NCBI GenBank assembly: GCA_934216155.1
Contig: CAKQBK010000022.1
Coordinates: 1-33,008, forward strand
From: an uncultured Dialister sp.
GTDB taxonomy: Bacteria; Bacillota; Negativicutes; Veillonellales; Dialisteraceae
Direction of reading: 5' to 3'
DNA length: 33,008 bases
A program made the position numbers and the translations under genes. This document shows positions 1-8,432 of the stretch, in pieces. The notes below the pieces were generated by a model, which did no database searches, was not told the DNA's origin, and worked only from the letters and a program-made list of their open reading frames with translations. Each line of letters starts with the position of its first letter. The stretch's first letter is position 1.

Positions 1-61
1 GCGCTATATAATTCGTGCGCCGCCACCTTCATTCCTCATTCCTCATTTCTAATTCCTCATT
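1..61. repeat. Family A repeat, half element (hairpin plus heptamer arm)
   Basis: A GCGC...GCGC hairpin core is followed by an arm of 7-bp units (ATTCCTC and variants) that points rightward. It is the leftmost of about 20 family A copies in this window. No gene is seen to its left. Confidence 0.7.
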
Positions 62-146
62 GCATTTTTCCCCCTCTGTCTATATAATCAAAAATTTTTC
101 TCCCAAAACGAACATTTTTAACATTAGAATTTGATTATTTTGAATT

Positions 147-348
147 TTGTTGTAGGTTGTTTGTTGTTAGTTGTCGGTTTATGCTCCGTATTCTTACTAC
201 ACATTTCGCACAAAAACGGATCCTCATTGGTTTAAGGTTTTGGGGTTAGGAGTTGCCGATCAAACCTCAACCCCAAAACCAATGCCTCTTTCCCTGCGAC
301 GAGTTATCACAAAAGAACTCGGCATGTAACCCAAACAACCAACACCCC
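147..348. repeat. Family B repeat (TTGTTGG/CCAACAA arms)
   Basis: The left arm is degenerate TTGTTGG/TTGTTAG units and the right arm is CAACCAACA. Between them lies an inner palindrome built on CATTGGTTTAAGG and CCCAAAACCAATG (about 222-285). The marker words 'gctccg' and 'aactcggca' flank the inner part in inverted order. It ends just before the promoter of the hybrid kinase gene. Confidence 0.65.
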
Positions 349-367
349 CATCCCAGTTACCACTTTA

Positions 368-376
368 TGATATAAT
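368..376 (+). promoter_or_regulatory. Candidate extended -10 promoter of the hybrid kinase gene
   Basis: TGATATAAT is an extended -10 (TGN-TATAAT). No convincing -35 lies 17 bp upstream. The expected transcript start is about 55 bp before the gene's ribosome binding site. Confidence 0.45.
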
Positions 377-440
377 ATAAAAAACATAGTATATATACCC
401 TTTTGATACATAGGGGAAATCTATCACAAGGAGAATGTAT

Positions 441-3400
441 ATGACAAAGAAAAAAAAGAAAACAAACTATATTCAAGGGGCCATTGCCGCTTTGGCGCTG
501 GTTCTAATTGGGCTCATCGTCTATATGATGATGATTGTGTCCGACATCCAGGGGACAGCACGCATTGTCAATTATGCCGGGCTTGTCCGTGGGAAGACCC
601 AGCGGGTGGTGAAGCTGGAAATTTCCCATCAACCGGAAGATGAGATGCTAGAAAGTGTGGAATCGTTTATTAAGGGCTTGCGTGAAGGGGATCGTCAATT
701 AGAGCTGGTCCAATTGGACGATACGGCTTTTCAGGACAAAATGGTCGAATTGGACAATTATTTTTCTCTTCTGAAACAGGAAATATACAAAGTCCGTGAA
801 GTCGGCGCAGACCAGACAGAAATCATTCCCATCAGTGAACACTTCTTCAACATTTGTGACGAAGCCACCGGACTCGCAGAAGCCTATTCACAGCGAAAAG
901 CGTCGTCCTTGTCTATTTTGGAAAAATATATCACCGCCGATATCATCATGCTCATGTTCCTTATCGGTGCCGAGTTATTTCGCATGGTTCGTTTTGCCAT
1001 GCAAAACAAATTATTGCAGAAAAAGGTGTATTTGGACCAAGCCACAGGACTTCCGAACAAAAACAAATGCGAGGAACTTTTGGATGACCCAGCACCTGCA
1101 GCCAAGAATATAGGTGTACTGAGTTTTGATTTGAATAACTTACGACGAATCAATAACAGCATGGGTCACGAGGCGGGCGATGCCTACATTCGCCGCTTTG
1201 CCAATTGTCTTCGCAGCGCTATGCCGAAAGAGCATTTCATCGGTCGGGCCGGCGGTGATGAATTTCTAGGCATCACCTATGGGCTGAAGGAAAACCAGTT
1301 GAAACAGTGCCTTGCGAACGTACGCAGCCAAATGGCAAAAGAATCCAAGTCCCATCCAGATACCCCTTTGAGCTATGCAGTGGGTTTCTCTTTAGCAAGC
1401 GACAATCCGGGTAGCCCCATGCGGGAACTCTTCATCTTGGCTGATAAAAATATGTACATCAATAAAAACCATGTGAAACGAGAAGAAGCGGCTGCTGAAA
1501 AGAGATTGGATTTCCAACTGTTGAAATTGGTCAATCACCACGGAAAAAATTTCGCCGCCTGCCTGTATTGTGACGCCCGGTTGGACACCTATCGCACCAT
1601 TCGCGGTGGTGATGCGTTCTTCCTAGCCTCCGATGGCAGTTACTCTGGTGCGGCAGAACAGCTGGTATCAGAACAAGTAGAAAAAGAGGACCGCCATCAC
1701 ATCCGAGAATCGCTGCAGCTTTCTCATTTACAAGACACTCTCAGAAAGCCAGAAGATGTGCTGAAGCTGCCCTATAGCATCACAGAAAACAGTCAGTACA
1801 ACTGCGTCACCGTAATTCCAGTAGACTGGGATGAAGAGGGACATCTTCACCATTTCCTCCTGGCATTCCAAATGATTCACCAAAGCAATCATCTCACCCT
1901 GGATGCCAAAGAGCAGCTCACTTTGTATTATGAACAACTGAAACAATCCATTTTGGAAAATGACAGCTATGTGGATGCCCTGCTGGATATGGCGGGATGC
2001 ATTTATACCGTCAATTTGACAAAAAATATTTTGGAACGAAGTATTACACCTACCAGTAAACAAGGAAAGGACCAAAAGCTGTTCATTGAGTATCCACTGC
2101 CCTGTCCCTATACCGATTACTGCCATGAATACCTCCCCAAAGTCACCAAAGAAACCTTAGGAAGCTATCGACTCACCATCCATCCAAAAGATTTGCTGAA
2201 ACGATTCGCAGCAGGAGAAAAACACCTCACCGTGGAATATTGTCACCAAGAAGATGATGGATTCATTCGGTGGATTCAGAAAACCGTTTTGATGACACAA
2301 ACCGTGGTATTCGACACAGACACACAGAAAGAAATTCCTATGGTCAGCGCCATTGTACTATTGCAGGATACCACCGCTAACCACGCCAAAGACGAAGCGG
2401 AACATGCCCGTCTGCAGACGGCACTGGATGAAATGAGCACTGCCAACCGGGCCAAAACGGAATTTCTTTCCCGCATGAGCCATGACATCCGTACCCCTTT
2501 GAATGGTATCATTGGTCTTTTGAAAATCAATGAAGAACACTTCGATGATAAAAATCTGGTGTTAGAAAACCAGGGAAAAATGCAAGTGGCTGCCAACCAC
2601 CTGTTATCCCTCATCAATGACGTATTGCAAATGAGCAAACTGGAAGAAGGACATACCGTCCTATCCCATGAATATATCGAACTGGATACGCTCATGCATG
2701 ACATAGAAACCATCATCATCAACCGTGCCACCGAAGCAGGCCTTTCCTGGGTGGATCAGACGGAAAAATCAGCCTTCCCCTCCCCCTACATCTACGGCAG
2801 TCCTTTGCATCTGAGACAGATTTTCCTCAATATCTACGGCAACTGTATCAAGTACAATCGCCCCCACGGAAGCATCACCACCACAGTGGATTTCTTGGGA
2901 GAAAAAGAGGGGCACTGTACCTACCGCTGGACCATTTCAGATACTGGCATAGGCATGAAACCAGAATTTGTCAAACGCATCTTTGACCCCTTTGTACAAG
3001 AACGGAAAGATGCTAGAAGCATCTACCAGGGCACCGGCCTGGGCATGACCATTGTAAAAAGTTTAGTGGAGCAAATGGGCGGTACCATTACCGCCACCAG
3101 TGAAGAAGGCAAAGGATCCACCTTCACCTTGACCATCCCCTTTGAGATTGCACCACCAGAAAAGCCTCATGAAGAAGAAAACACAATCCCAAGCGATATC
3201 CATGGTCTCCACCTGCTGCTAGTAGAAGACAACGAGCTCAATGCAGAAATTGCGGACATGCTCCTCACCGATGAAGGCGCCCATATCACACGGGTCGCCA
3301 ATGGATTGGAAGCCCTTCATCTGTTCCAAGAAAAACCAGCTGGCACCTTTAATGCCATCTTGATGGATATCATGATGCCCATCATGGACGGCCTCACCGC

Positions 3401-3584
3401 CACCAAGGAAATCAGAAGACTCACCCGCCCCGATGCGAAAACCATCCCCATCATCGCCATGACAGCCAACGCCTTCGAAGAAGACTCCAAACGCTGCCTG
3501 GACGCCGGCATGAACGCCCACCTGACGAAACCACTGGAAATAGAAAAAGTGGTAGCAACCATTGGGAAATATTGTAAGGAGTGA
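441..3584 (+). CDS. Membrane hybrid histidine kinase with GGDEF and receiver domains
   Basis: A 1047-residue signalling protein. Start at 441 is chosen because AAGGAG (428-433) is 7 bp before it; an ATG at 435 is too close. A membrane segment at about residues 10-36 and a second at about 165-188 bracket an extracytoplasmic helical sensor resembling PilJ-type N-terminal domains. A GGDEF domain follows, with its signature intact at residues 271-275, so diguanylate cyclase activity is possible; no RxxD inhibitory site is seen at the usual position. A middle region (about 480-650) looks PAS-like. The kinase core has the H-box SHDIRTPLN (His681), an N-box, and G boxes DTGIGM and GTGLGM. The C-terminal receiver has Asp976 in MDIMMP and the conserved Lys in LTKP. 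Such hybrids link phosphotransfer to c-di-GMP, but the output partner is not visible. The final Glu codon and TGA lie at the edge of a repeat. Confidence 0.88.
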   Translation: MTKKKKKTNYIQGAIAALALVLIGLIVYMMMIVSDIQGTARIVNYAGLVRGKTQRVVKLEISHQPEDEMLESVESFIKGLREGDRQLELVQLDDTAFQDKMVELDNYFSLLKQEIYKVREVGADQTEIIPISEHFFNICDEATGLAEAYSQRKASSLSILEKYITADIIMLMFLIGAELFRMVRFAMQNKLLQKKVYLDQATGLPNKNKCEELLDDPAPAAKNIGVLSFDLNNLRRINNSMGHEAGDAYIRRFANCLRSAMPKEHFIGRAGGDEFLGITYGLKENQLKQCLANVRSQMAKESKSHPDTPLSYAVGFSLASDNPGSPMRELFILADKNMYINKNHVKREEAAAEKRLDFQLLKLVNHHGKNFAACLYCDARLDTYRTIRGGDAFFLASDGSYSGAAEQLVSEQVEKEDRHHIRESLQLSHLQDTLRKPEDVLKLPYSITENSQYNCVTVIPVDWDEEGHLHHFLLAFQMIHQSNHLTLDAKEQLTLYYEQLKQSILENDSYVDALLDMAGCIYTVNLTKNILERSITPTSKQGKDQKLFIEYPLPCPYTDYCHEYLPKVTKETLGSYRLTIHPKDLLKRFAAGEKHLTVEYCHQEDDGFIRWIQKTVLMTQTVVFDTDTQKEIPMVSAIVLLQDTTANHAKDEAEHARLQTALDEMSTANRAKTEFLSRMSHDIRTPLNGIIGLLKINEEHFDDKNLVLENQGKMQVAANHLLSLINDVLQMSKLEEGHTVLSHEYIELDTLMHDIETIIINRATEAGLSWVDQTEKSAFPSPYIYGSPLHLRQIFLNIYGNCIKYNRPHGSITTTVDFLGEKEGHCTYRWTISDTGIGMKPEFVKRIFDPFVQERKDARSIYQGTGLGMTIVKSLVEQMGGTITATSEEGKGSTFTLTIPFEIAPPEKPHEEENTIPSDIHGLHLLLVEDNELNAEIADMLLTDEGAHITRVANGLEALHLFQEKPAGTFNAILMDIMMPIMDGLTATKEIRRLTRPDAKTIPIIAMTANAFEEDSKRCLDAGMNAHLTKPLEIEKVVATIGKYCKE

Positions 3585-3616
3585 CTAGGGACTGGTAACT
3601 AGTGACTAGGGATTAG
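3582..3616. repeat. Family D repeat, left arm (GTGACTAGGGA units)
   Basis: Units such as GACTAGGGACTGGTAACTAG begin at the stop codon of the hybrid kinase. They are the inverted partner of the CAGTCAC/CTAATCC array at 3841-3930, so 3582-3930 can be read as one composite palindromic element. Confidence 0.6.
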
Positions 3617-3619
3617 GCC

Positions 3620-3830
3620 CCGAGGTTGTTAAGGAAACACTAATTTAATCGATGTTTCCCTAACAAGATTCCACGCAGCGGACTCCGACCGTAACGGGAT
3701 AGTTCAACTAGAACCATTCCCGCTATTGCGTTGAGATTTCTCCACTTCTGTCCAACATAGTACCAAACTACACGACATAGTCATCAAGCACAAATCCCAT
3801 CGGTCGAAATGACGTTTTTGGCTAGCGACA
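3620..3830. repeat. Interior of composite element, with GTCGAAATGACG motif
   Basis: Non-coding DNA between the two family D arms. It contains 'gagatttctccact' (about 3731-3744) and 'ggtcgaaatgacg' (about 3803-3815). The same words occur in the 287-bp palindrome at 30114-30400, so a decayed relative appears to be nested here. No gene is seen. Confidence 0.5.
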
Positions 3831-3840
3831 CATATTTCTT

Positions 3841-3930
3841 AATCCCTATTTCCTAATCCCCAGTCCGCAGTCACCAGTCACCAGTCACCAGTCACCAGTC
3901 ACCAGTCACCAGTCACCAGTCACCAGTCAC
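3841..3930. repeat. Heptamer array, nine tandem CAGTCAC units
   Basis: Positions 3868-3930 are nine exact CAGTCAC units (63 bp), preceded by degenerate TAATCCC/CAGTCCG units from 3841. It is the right arm of a family D element and the most regular array in the window. There are no spacers, so it is not CRISPR. Confidence 0.9.
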
Positions 3931-3984
3931 CAAAACATTATAATGCGACGCTTCCTAATTTTGTCACACCGCCCCCTATACGCT

Positions 3985-4217
3985 AATGCTGTTAAGTTAA
4001 GTTAAGCGAAATATGCGATGATTACTGCTGATACAAAGGTTACTCAGGTTTCTAAGGCTACTTAGGTTTCTCACGTTTCTCGAATGAGCTAATGACGCTA
4101 GCGTCTATCAGCACATTCGGGGAACCTGAGCAACTTGAGAACCCTTAGAAACTTGAGTAACCTGTTATCATTAGCGGAATCATATCTACCAACGCAAATC
4201 CTTAACCTAACAGCATT
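3985..4217. repeat. Family C palindromic element, copy 1
   Basis: About 233 bp. The ends are inverted (AATGCTGTTAAGTTAAG; CTTAACCTAACAGCATT). Inside, five tandem 9-bp units of the type GGTTTCTCA face their inverted counterparts across a centre containing GACGCTAGCGTC. The whole element could fold into one long cruciform or RNA hairpin. No coding capacity. Confidence 0.8.
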
Positions 4218-4239
4218 GCCCTATACGCCTCACTTCCAT

Positions 4240-4291
4240 AAAAAAATACCGCTACTAACTGGAGTATACCCCAATCAGTAGCGGTATTTTT
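4240..4291 (-). terminator. Rho-independent terminator downstream of mdcA (bidirectional)
   Basis: A 13-bp perfect stem (4244-4256 with 4277-4289) has A-runs on the left and T-runs on the right, so it can act on both strands. It most likely ends the mdcA transcript, about 145 bp past its stop. Confidence 0.8.
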
Positions 4292-4433
4292 AATTTGTTA
4301 GATTTTGTAAAGAGGCAGAATACATACCCCTTTATCTTTGCGATGCGTGACAAATGATGAAATCGGAATCTACACAATAATAACCTTTGCTTCTATCCTT
4401 TTTCATCCCAAAAGACGCAACCAATTTTCTCAA

Positions 4434-6107
4434 TTACCAGTTTCTGAATTTAGCTGGTGGGTTGTACAGTCCGCCGGACCAGTCAACCAGGTCTTTCATG
4501 TTCTTAGCTGCCAGGAGTTCTCTGGTAGCGGAAGCAGGATCGAAGCCGAAGTCTTCTGGCTTCTTCACGATGCCTTCTTTTCTGAGTTTCTTGGTGATTT
4601 CCGGATTTTCCAGTTTGCCCACTTCAGTCTTGCCAGCGATAGCGCGGATAGCGTCCATTCTTTCTTCCATGTTGTGGCATTTGTGGAGGTAAGCGATGCC
4701 TTCTTCAGATACGATATGAGTCAGGTCATCGGAGTAAATCATGATTGGTTCCAGATCCAGGTTAGCGTTCTTCTTCAGAGCTACTGCATCCAGCTGGTCT
4801 ACGAAGCCCGGGAAGCCTTTAGCGGAAACGGTGGTGATCATCTGAACAACCAGTTTCTTGCCGCGGTTTCTATCGCCCATGAGTTCGAAGCGATTAGCCA
4901 CTTCTTCGCCGGCTTTCTTCCACGCCGGGGTGACATGACGACGGCCTTTGGCATCGCAGCCCATGTTCGGAGCGCCGCCGAAACCTGCTACGTTGTTCTT
5001 GGTAGCGGTGGAGGAGTTGCCGTAACGGTCGATCTGCATGGTGGAGCCGATGAACATATCAGCAGCATAGTGACCAGCAGCCTGGCAGAATGCACGGTTG
5101 GAACGCATGGTGCCATCCGGTCCGATAGCGAAGATGTCTGGACGAGCTTTGATGTATTCTTCCATACCCACTTCAGAGCCGAAGGAGTATACAGCCTGTA
5201 CCCAGCCGGTTTCAATAGCTGGAATCAGGGTCGGATGTGGATTCAGTACCCAGTGGGTGCAGATCTTGCCGCGAAGTCCCAGGGATTCGCCGAAGGTCGG
5301 GAGCAAGAGTTCTACAGCAGCGGTATCGAAGCCAACGCCGTGGTTCAGTACTTTGACACCATATTCAGCATAGATGCCTTTGATAGCCATCATAGCTTTC
5401 ATGATGCGGTCGTCGGTAATCTTAGCTGGATCTCTGGTGAATAGTGGATTCAGCATGTATGGGGTCGGGCTTTCGATAACGAAGTCTACCCAGTCAGCTG
5501 GAATGTCCACTCTTGGGAGTTTGTCTACAATTTTATTAACCTGGAATACCACGATGCCCTGGTTGAATTTGGTAGCTTCTACGATAGCTGGGGTATCTTC
5601 GGTGGAGAATCCGGTGTAAATGTTGCCGTCTTTATCAGCTGCATCAGCGCAAACCAGGGATACTCTCGGTACCAGGTCGATGAAGTAACGGGAATACATT
5701 TCCAGATAGGTATGGATAGCGCCTAGTTCTACGCCGTCGTTCTGTACCATCTGTGCCAGACGTTTGCCCTGGCTGCCAGCGTATGCGAAGTCCAGTTTTC
5801 TAGCGATGCCTTTGTCAAATACATCGAGATGTTCCGGAATGGACAGAGTGGACTGAATCATATGGAGATCATGCACTTTTTCTGGATCTACTTTGCAAAG
5901 TTCTTTGGCAAGGAAATCAGCCTGTTTCTGGTTATCCCCTTCAATGTTCACTTTGTCGCCAGGACGAAGGACAGCTTCCAGGAGTTTGGCTGCATTGGCA
6001 GCGTCAACAATCTTGCCATCTGCGTATACAGCACCTGCTTTGATTCTTTCAGCGGTGTCATCGCCTCTGGTGTGCCAGTTCTTATTGCTTGGTTTAATTT
6101 CTAACAT
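4434..6107 (-). CDS. mdcA: Malonate decarboxylase alpha subunit (acetyl-S-ACP:malonate ACP transferase)
   Basis: A 557-residue protein of the MdcA/MadA family. In malonate decarboxylase this subunit exchanges the acetyl group on the acyl-carrier protein for malonyl before decarboxylation. Conserved stretches recognised from memory of the family include GDNQKQADFL, VDIPADWVDFV, LFTRDP, LNHGVGF, LGLRGKICTHWVLNPHPTLI, RSNRAFCQ and AGFGGAPNMG. Length matches the usual 550-560. Start at 6107 has AAGGAAG 7 bp upstream; an in-frame ATG at 6125 would contain that site. The gene lies downstream of the malonate transporter genes madL and madM but has its own strong promoter 90-115 bp upstream. The carrier protein, beta/gamma decarboxylase, malonyl transferase and prosthetic-group genes are absent from the window, so they are either elsewhere or missing. 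Confidence 0.9.
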   Translation of the reverse strand: MLEIKPSNKNWHTRGDDTAERIKAGAVYADGKIVDAANAAKLLEAVLRPGDKVNIEGDNQKQADFLAKELCKVDPEKVHDLHMIQSTLSIPEHLDVFDKGIARKLDFAYAGSQGKRLAQMVQNDGVELGAIHTYLEMYSRYFIDLVPRVSLVCADAADKDGNIYTGFSTEDTPAIVEATKFNQGIVVFQVNKIVDKLPRVDIPADWVDFVIESPTPYMLNPLFTRDPAKITDDRIMKAMMAIKGIYAEYGVKVLNHGVGFDTAAVELLLPTFGESLGLRGKICTHWVLNPHPTLIPAIETGWVQAVYSFGSEVGMEEYIKARPDIFAIGPDGTMRSNRAFCQAAGHYAADMFIGSTMQIDRYGNSSTATKNNVAGFGGAPNMGCDAKGRRHVTPAWKKAGEEVANRFELMGDRNRGKKLVVQMITTVSAKGFPGFVDQLDAVALKKNANLDLEPIMIYSDDLTHIVSEEGIAYLHKCHNMEERMDAIRAIAGKTEVGKLENPEITKKLRKEGIVKKPEDFGFDPASATRELLAAKNMKDLVDWSGGLYNPPAKFRNW

Positions 6108-6193
6108 GAGTAAACTTCCTTTCAAATAAAATGTAGATAAACAATAATATACAGGTTCTCATTATTATTGGATATATATATTGTACGTTATAT

Positions 6194-6222
6194 GTATTAT
6201 CACAGGAGAAGTAAGATGTCAA
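6194..6222 (-). promoter_or_regulatory. Near-consensus sigma-70 promoter of mdcA
   Basis: Read on the minus strand: TTGACA (6217-6222), a 17-bp spacer, then TAATAC (6194-6199) preceded by TGA. It is the best -35/-10 pair in the window. The leader is about 80 nt and contains an AT-rich hairpin (CAATAATA...TATTATTG). Confidence 0.75.
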
Positions 6223-6251
6223 GATAAGGATTAGTGGCAATGAGCAAAAAA

Positions 6252-6345
6252 TCCGCTAGATATGACAGGTTTCTCAGGATGCTCAAGTTTCTCAGGTTTC
6301 TCAAATGTGCTGATAAACACTATCAACTCATGAGAGAAATCGTTA
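6252..6345. repeat. Family C element, partial copy
   Basis: Tandem GGTTTCTCA-type units (about 6268-6304) followed by a 'gtgctgat' centre. The right arm is mostly lost, making this a decayed copy. It separates madM from the mdcA promoter. Confidence 0.6.
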
Positions 6346-6395
6346 TGCCTTTGATGTTGAAAGCAAAGATGAATAGCCAGGGATCAAGAAATATT

Positions 6396-6427
6396 TCTAA
6401 TCCCTAATCCCTAATCCCTAGCCACTA
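6396..6427. repeat. Heptamer array TAATCCC (family D arm)
   Basis: Several CTAATCC heptamers followed by CTAGCCACTAA; an isolated family D arm directly beside the next family A copy. Confidence 0.65.
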
Positions 6428-6454
6428 AATCTCGTATGTATAAATTTTTATACG

Positions 6455-6521
6455 TTCGGCGCTTCCAAATTTTGTTGCGCCGCACCTTCACTTCTCACTT
6501 CTCACTACTAACTTCTAACTG
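6455..6521. repeat. Family A repeat abutting the madM stop
   Basis: A hairpin CGGCGC...GCGCCG (6457-6482) is followed by heptamer-like CTTCTCA/CTACTAA units. The arm points to the 3' end of madM, whose stop codon is only a few bases away (6526). Confidence 0.75.
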
Positions 6522-6525
6522 TTTT

Positions 6526-7290
6526 TTAGAATACCATGGCGGTCAGGAAATAGAAGATCGATGGGAAGAGCAAGCATCCCAGGCCAGTGAAGAAAGTAGC
6601 GGTCATAGCGCAGTATGGAACCAATTTTGGATTGACAGCAGCCATACCAGCAGCGGTACCAGAAGTAGTACCCATCATGCCACCGAATGCCATAGCAGAC
6701 TGTGGGTTATTGATAGACAGTGGTTTTGCCACGAATGGAGTGACTACCATAACGAGGACGGATTTCACAACGCCAGCAGCGATGGAAATAGCGATAACTT
6801 CAGAAGAAGCACCCAGAGCGGCACCAGTGACAGGTCCAACTACGAAAGTAGCAACCCCAGCACCGATGGTAACCAGATCTACGGCACTGGTATATCCCAA
6901 TGGATATGCCACAGCGATACCAGCGACGAGGCAAACAAATTCACCAATGAAGAGGGAAGCTACACCTCTCCAACCTACTTTTTTAATTTCGCGAAGATCC
7001 GCACCGAATGCAGTAGAAACGATAGCGAAATCTCTGAACATAGCGCCACCAACGAGGCCCATGCCAGCAAAAAGCGGAACGTCTGCAATCCCTTTGTTAC
7101 CTCCGGTCAGTTCACCGCCGATGTAAGCCAGAACCAAGCCGAGGAAAATAGCAATTGCACTGCCATGTACACGACCTTTGGTCAAAGCGCCCAATTTATA
7201 CGCCACATAAGTGACAACACCCAACAGCATGAAGCCGAAGACCATGCCATTTTTTACAAACAATTTAGTAATCATTGCTGCGATATCCAT
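6526..7290 (-). CDS. madM: Malonate transporter subunit MadM
   Basis: A 254-residue integral membrane protein with about eight or more hydrophobic segments. It matches MadM in length and sequence character (for example MDIAAMITKLFVKNGMVFGF at the start, GGMMGTTSGTAAGM near the C-terminus). With MadL it forms the sodium-dependent malonate importer known from Malonomonas rubra and proteobacteria. AAGGAG lies 7 bp before the start. It is downstream of madL, with a 109-bp gap that holds a family D palindrome. Transport function is by family; the substrate is supported by the adjacent mdcA. Confidence 0.9.
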   Translation of the reverse strand: MDIAAMITKLFVKNGMVFGFMLLGVVTYVAYKLGALTKGRVHGSAIAIFLGLVLAYIGGELTGGNKGIADVPLFAGMGLVGGAMFRDFAIVSTAFGADLREIKKVGWRGVASLFIGEFVCLVAGIAVAYPLGYTSAVDLVTIGAGVATFVVGPVTGAALGASSEVIAISIAAGVVKSVLVMVVTPFVAKPLSINNPQSAMAFGGMMGTTSGTAAGMAAVNPKLVPYCAMTATFFTGLGCLLFPSIFYFLTAMVF

Positions 7291-7304
7291 GTTATTTCTC
7301 CTTA

Positions 7305-7394
7305 CTAATAGCTAGTGACTGGTGACTCGTGACTAGTGACTGGTATGACTGCTTTCAACATTCCCAGTCACCAGTCACTAGTCCCTAGTCACCC
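7305..7394. repeat. Family D palindrome inserted between madL and madM
   Basis: A left arm of GTGACTGGTGACT units faces a right arm of CAGTCACCAGTCACTAGTCC around a short centre (about 7345-7363). It sits inside a co-directional gene pair and would form a hairpin in the shared transcript. Confidence 0.75.
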
Positions 7395-7399
7395 AATTA

Positions 7400-7795
7400 T
7401 TATTTACTCTGATCGTGAGCCAATTCTTTAGCAGAAACTTCTTCTTTCCGTTTGCCAGACAGAACTGGAATCAAGAGGAAGCAAATTGCTACTGCCAGGA
7501 TACCGCTCAGGATAGCCACCACACCGCCAGACAGGGCAGCCGCTACGTTCTGGATAGAACTCATAGCTACAACGACCGGAATGTACATAGCGGACCACCA
7601 TTTAATTCCCTGTTCTTCCGGAGCTTTCATGAGGCCTTTCTTCTGTGCCCAGGCAGAAATAATAATCAAGAGCAACATAGCAAAACCTACGCCGCCGATA
7701 TTGGCCTTAACTCCCAAAAGAGCCCCCAGCACATCACCGATGATATTTCCTGCCAAGTAACAACCAGCCAAGAGTGAAACACCATAAATAACCAT
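7400..7795 (-). CDS. madL: Malonate transporter subunit MadL
   Basis: A 131-residue membrane protein with four predicted hydrophobic segments, matching MadL. It begins MVIYGVSLLAGCYLAGN and contains KANIGGVGFAMLLLI and KWWSAMYIPVVVAMSS. MadL and MadM act together in malonate uptake. AGGAAGG is about 6 bp before the start. It is the first gene of the malonate cluster on this strand and is divergent from the LytS-like kinase gene. A -10-like AT-rich stretch occurs near 7910-7925, but no promoter can be fixed. Confidence 0.9.
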   Translation of the reverse strand: MVIYGVSLLAGCYLAGNIIGDVLGALLGVKANIGGVGFAMLLLIIISAWAQKKGLMKAPEEQGIKWWSAMYIPVVVAMSSIQNVAAALSGGVVAILSGILAVAICFLLIPVLSGKRKEEVSAKELAHDQSK

Positions 7796-8094
7796 AATAA
7801 CCCTTCCTTTCTTACAACTTCGAGCGTCTCTATTTCAAGTCTCCCTCTCCCTTCCAGAGGAGACTAAGTACAGCGTATGGTTCCTATCAAAAATCTTTTT
7901 CCATTCTTATTATTTTGTTATAATAATAGGAACTGCAGAGTGATTTTCACGCTCTTTCATTTTTACTGTCCATAGTATACGGGATGGTAAAATCAATTCA
8001 AAATTTTTAAAGGTAAGATGCATGAGTCAAAGGGTAACATGCATTGAGCCACAATATCATGCACTGTAAGTTATCATTCATGATTTTCTCATAA

Positions 8095-8338
8095 ATTTAA
8101 GGTTCTGATGAGACTTTTTCGCTGGATTTTCATTGCAACATAAGGTTCTGGTAGTACGATATCCGCTGGATTTACATTTTGATGATTCCTGTATCATAGG
8201 GTTCTGATGCTAAATAGAACCTTATGATACACATTTCACCTCGCTGTTTCTCCAGCCCCCACGTCACTACAGAACCTTTAAACACACGCTTCACTTCCAT
8301 GTTCCTCTAGCCCCGCCATCGCTACAGAACCTTTAATA
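8095..8338. repeat. Family H palindromic element (AAGGTTCTG/CAGAACCTT)
   Basis: Three AAGGTTCTG-type motifs in one orientation (8099, 8142, 8198) face three inverted CAGAACCTT motifs (8216, 8270, 8325). The innermost pair forms a tight hairpin flanked by TGTATCAT and ATGATACA (about 8190-8231). It fills most of the divergent gap between madL and the kinase gene. Confidence 0.7.
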
Positions 8339-8343
8339 AAACA

Positions 8344-8405
8344 CGGCGCTACATGAATTGTGCGCCGCTCCACCATTACGCACTACGCATTACGCACTAC
8401 GCACT
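8344..8405. repeat. Family A repeat upstream of the LytS-like gene
   Basis: A hairpin CGGCGC...GCGCCG (8344-8367) is followed by an arm of ATTACGC/ACTACGC heptamers that runs to within about 11 bp of the ribosome binding site. The reading frame is open through it, but that N-terminal extension is repeat-encoded and not credible. Confidence 0.8.
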
Positions 8406-8432
8406 CTAAAAAAGAAAGGAGCTCCTGCCATC

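Noticed and set aside
3868..3930. CRISPR-like regular array
   Set aside because: Nine 7-bp units are directly adjacent with no spacers; it is a simple tandem repeat. No cas genes are present.
4338..5444. A 368-codon plus-strand open frame opposite mdcA
   Set aside because: Antisense shadow of a well-conserved gene, with no ribosome binding site.
8358..8432. Upstream in-frame start for the LytS-like kinase
   Set aside because: The extra 25 codons are translated from family A heptamers and hairpin; the AGGAG site supports the start at 8433.
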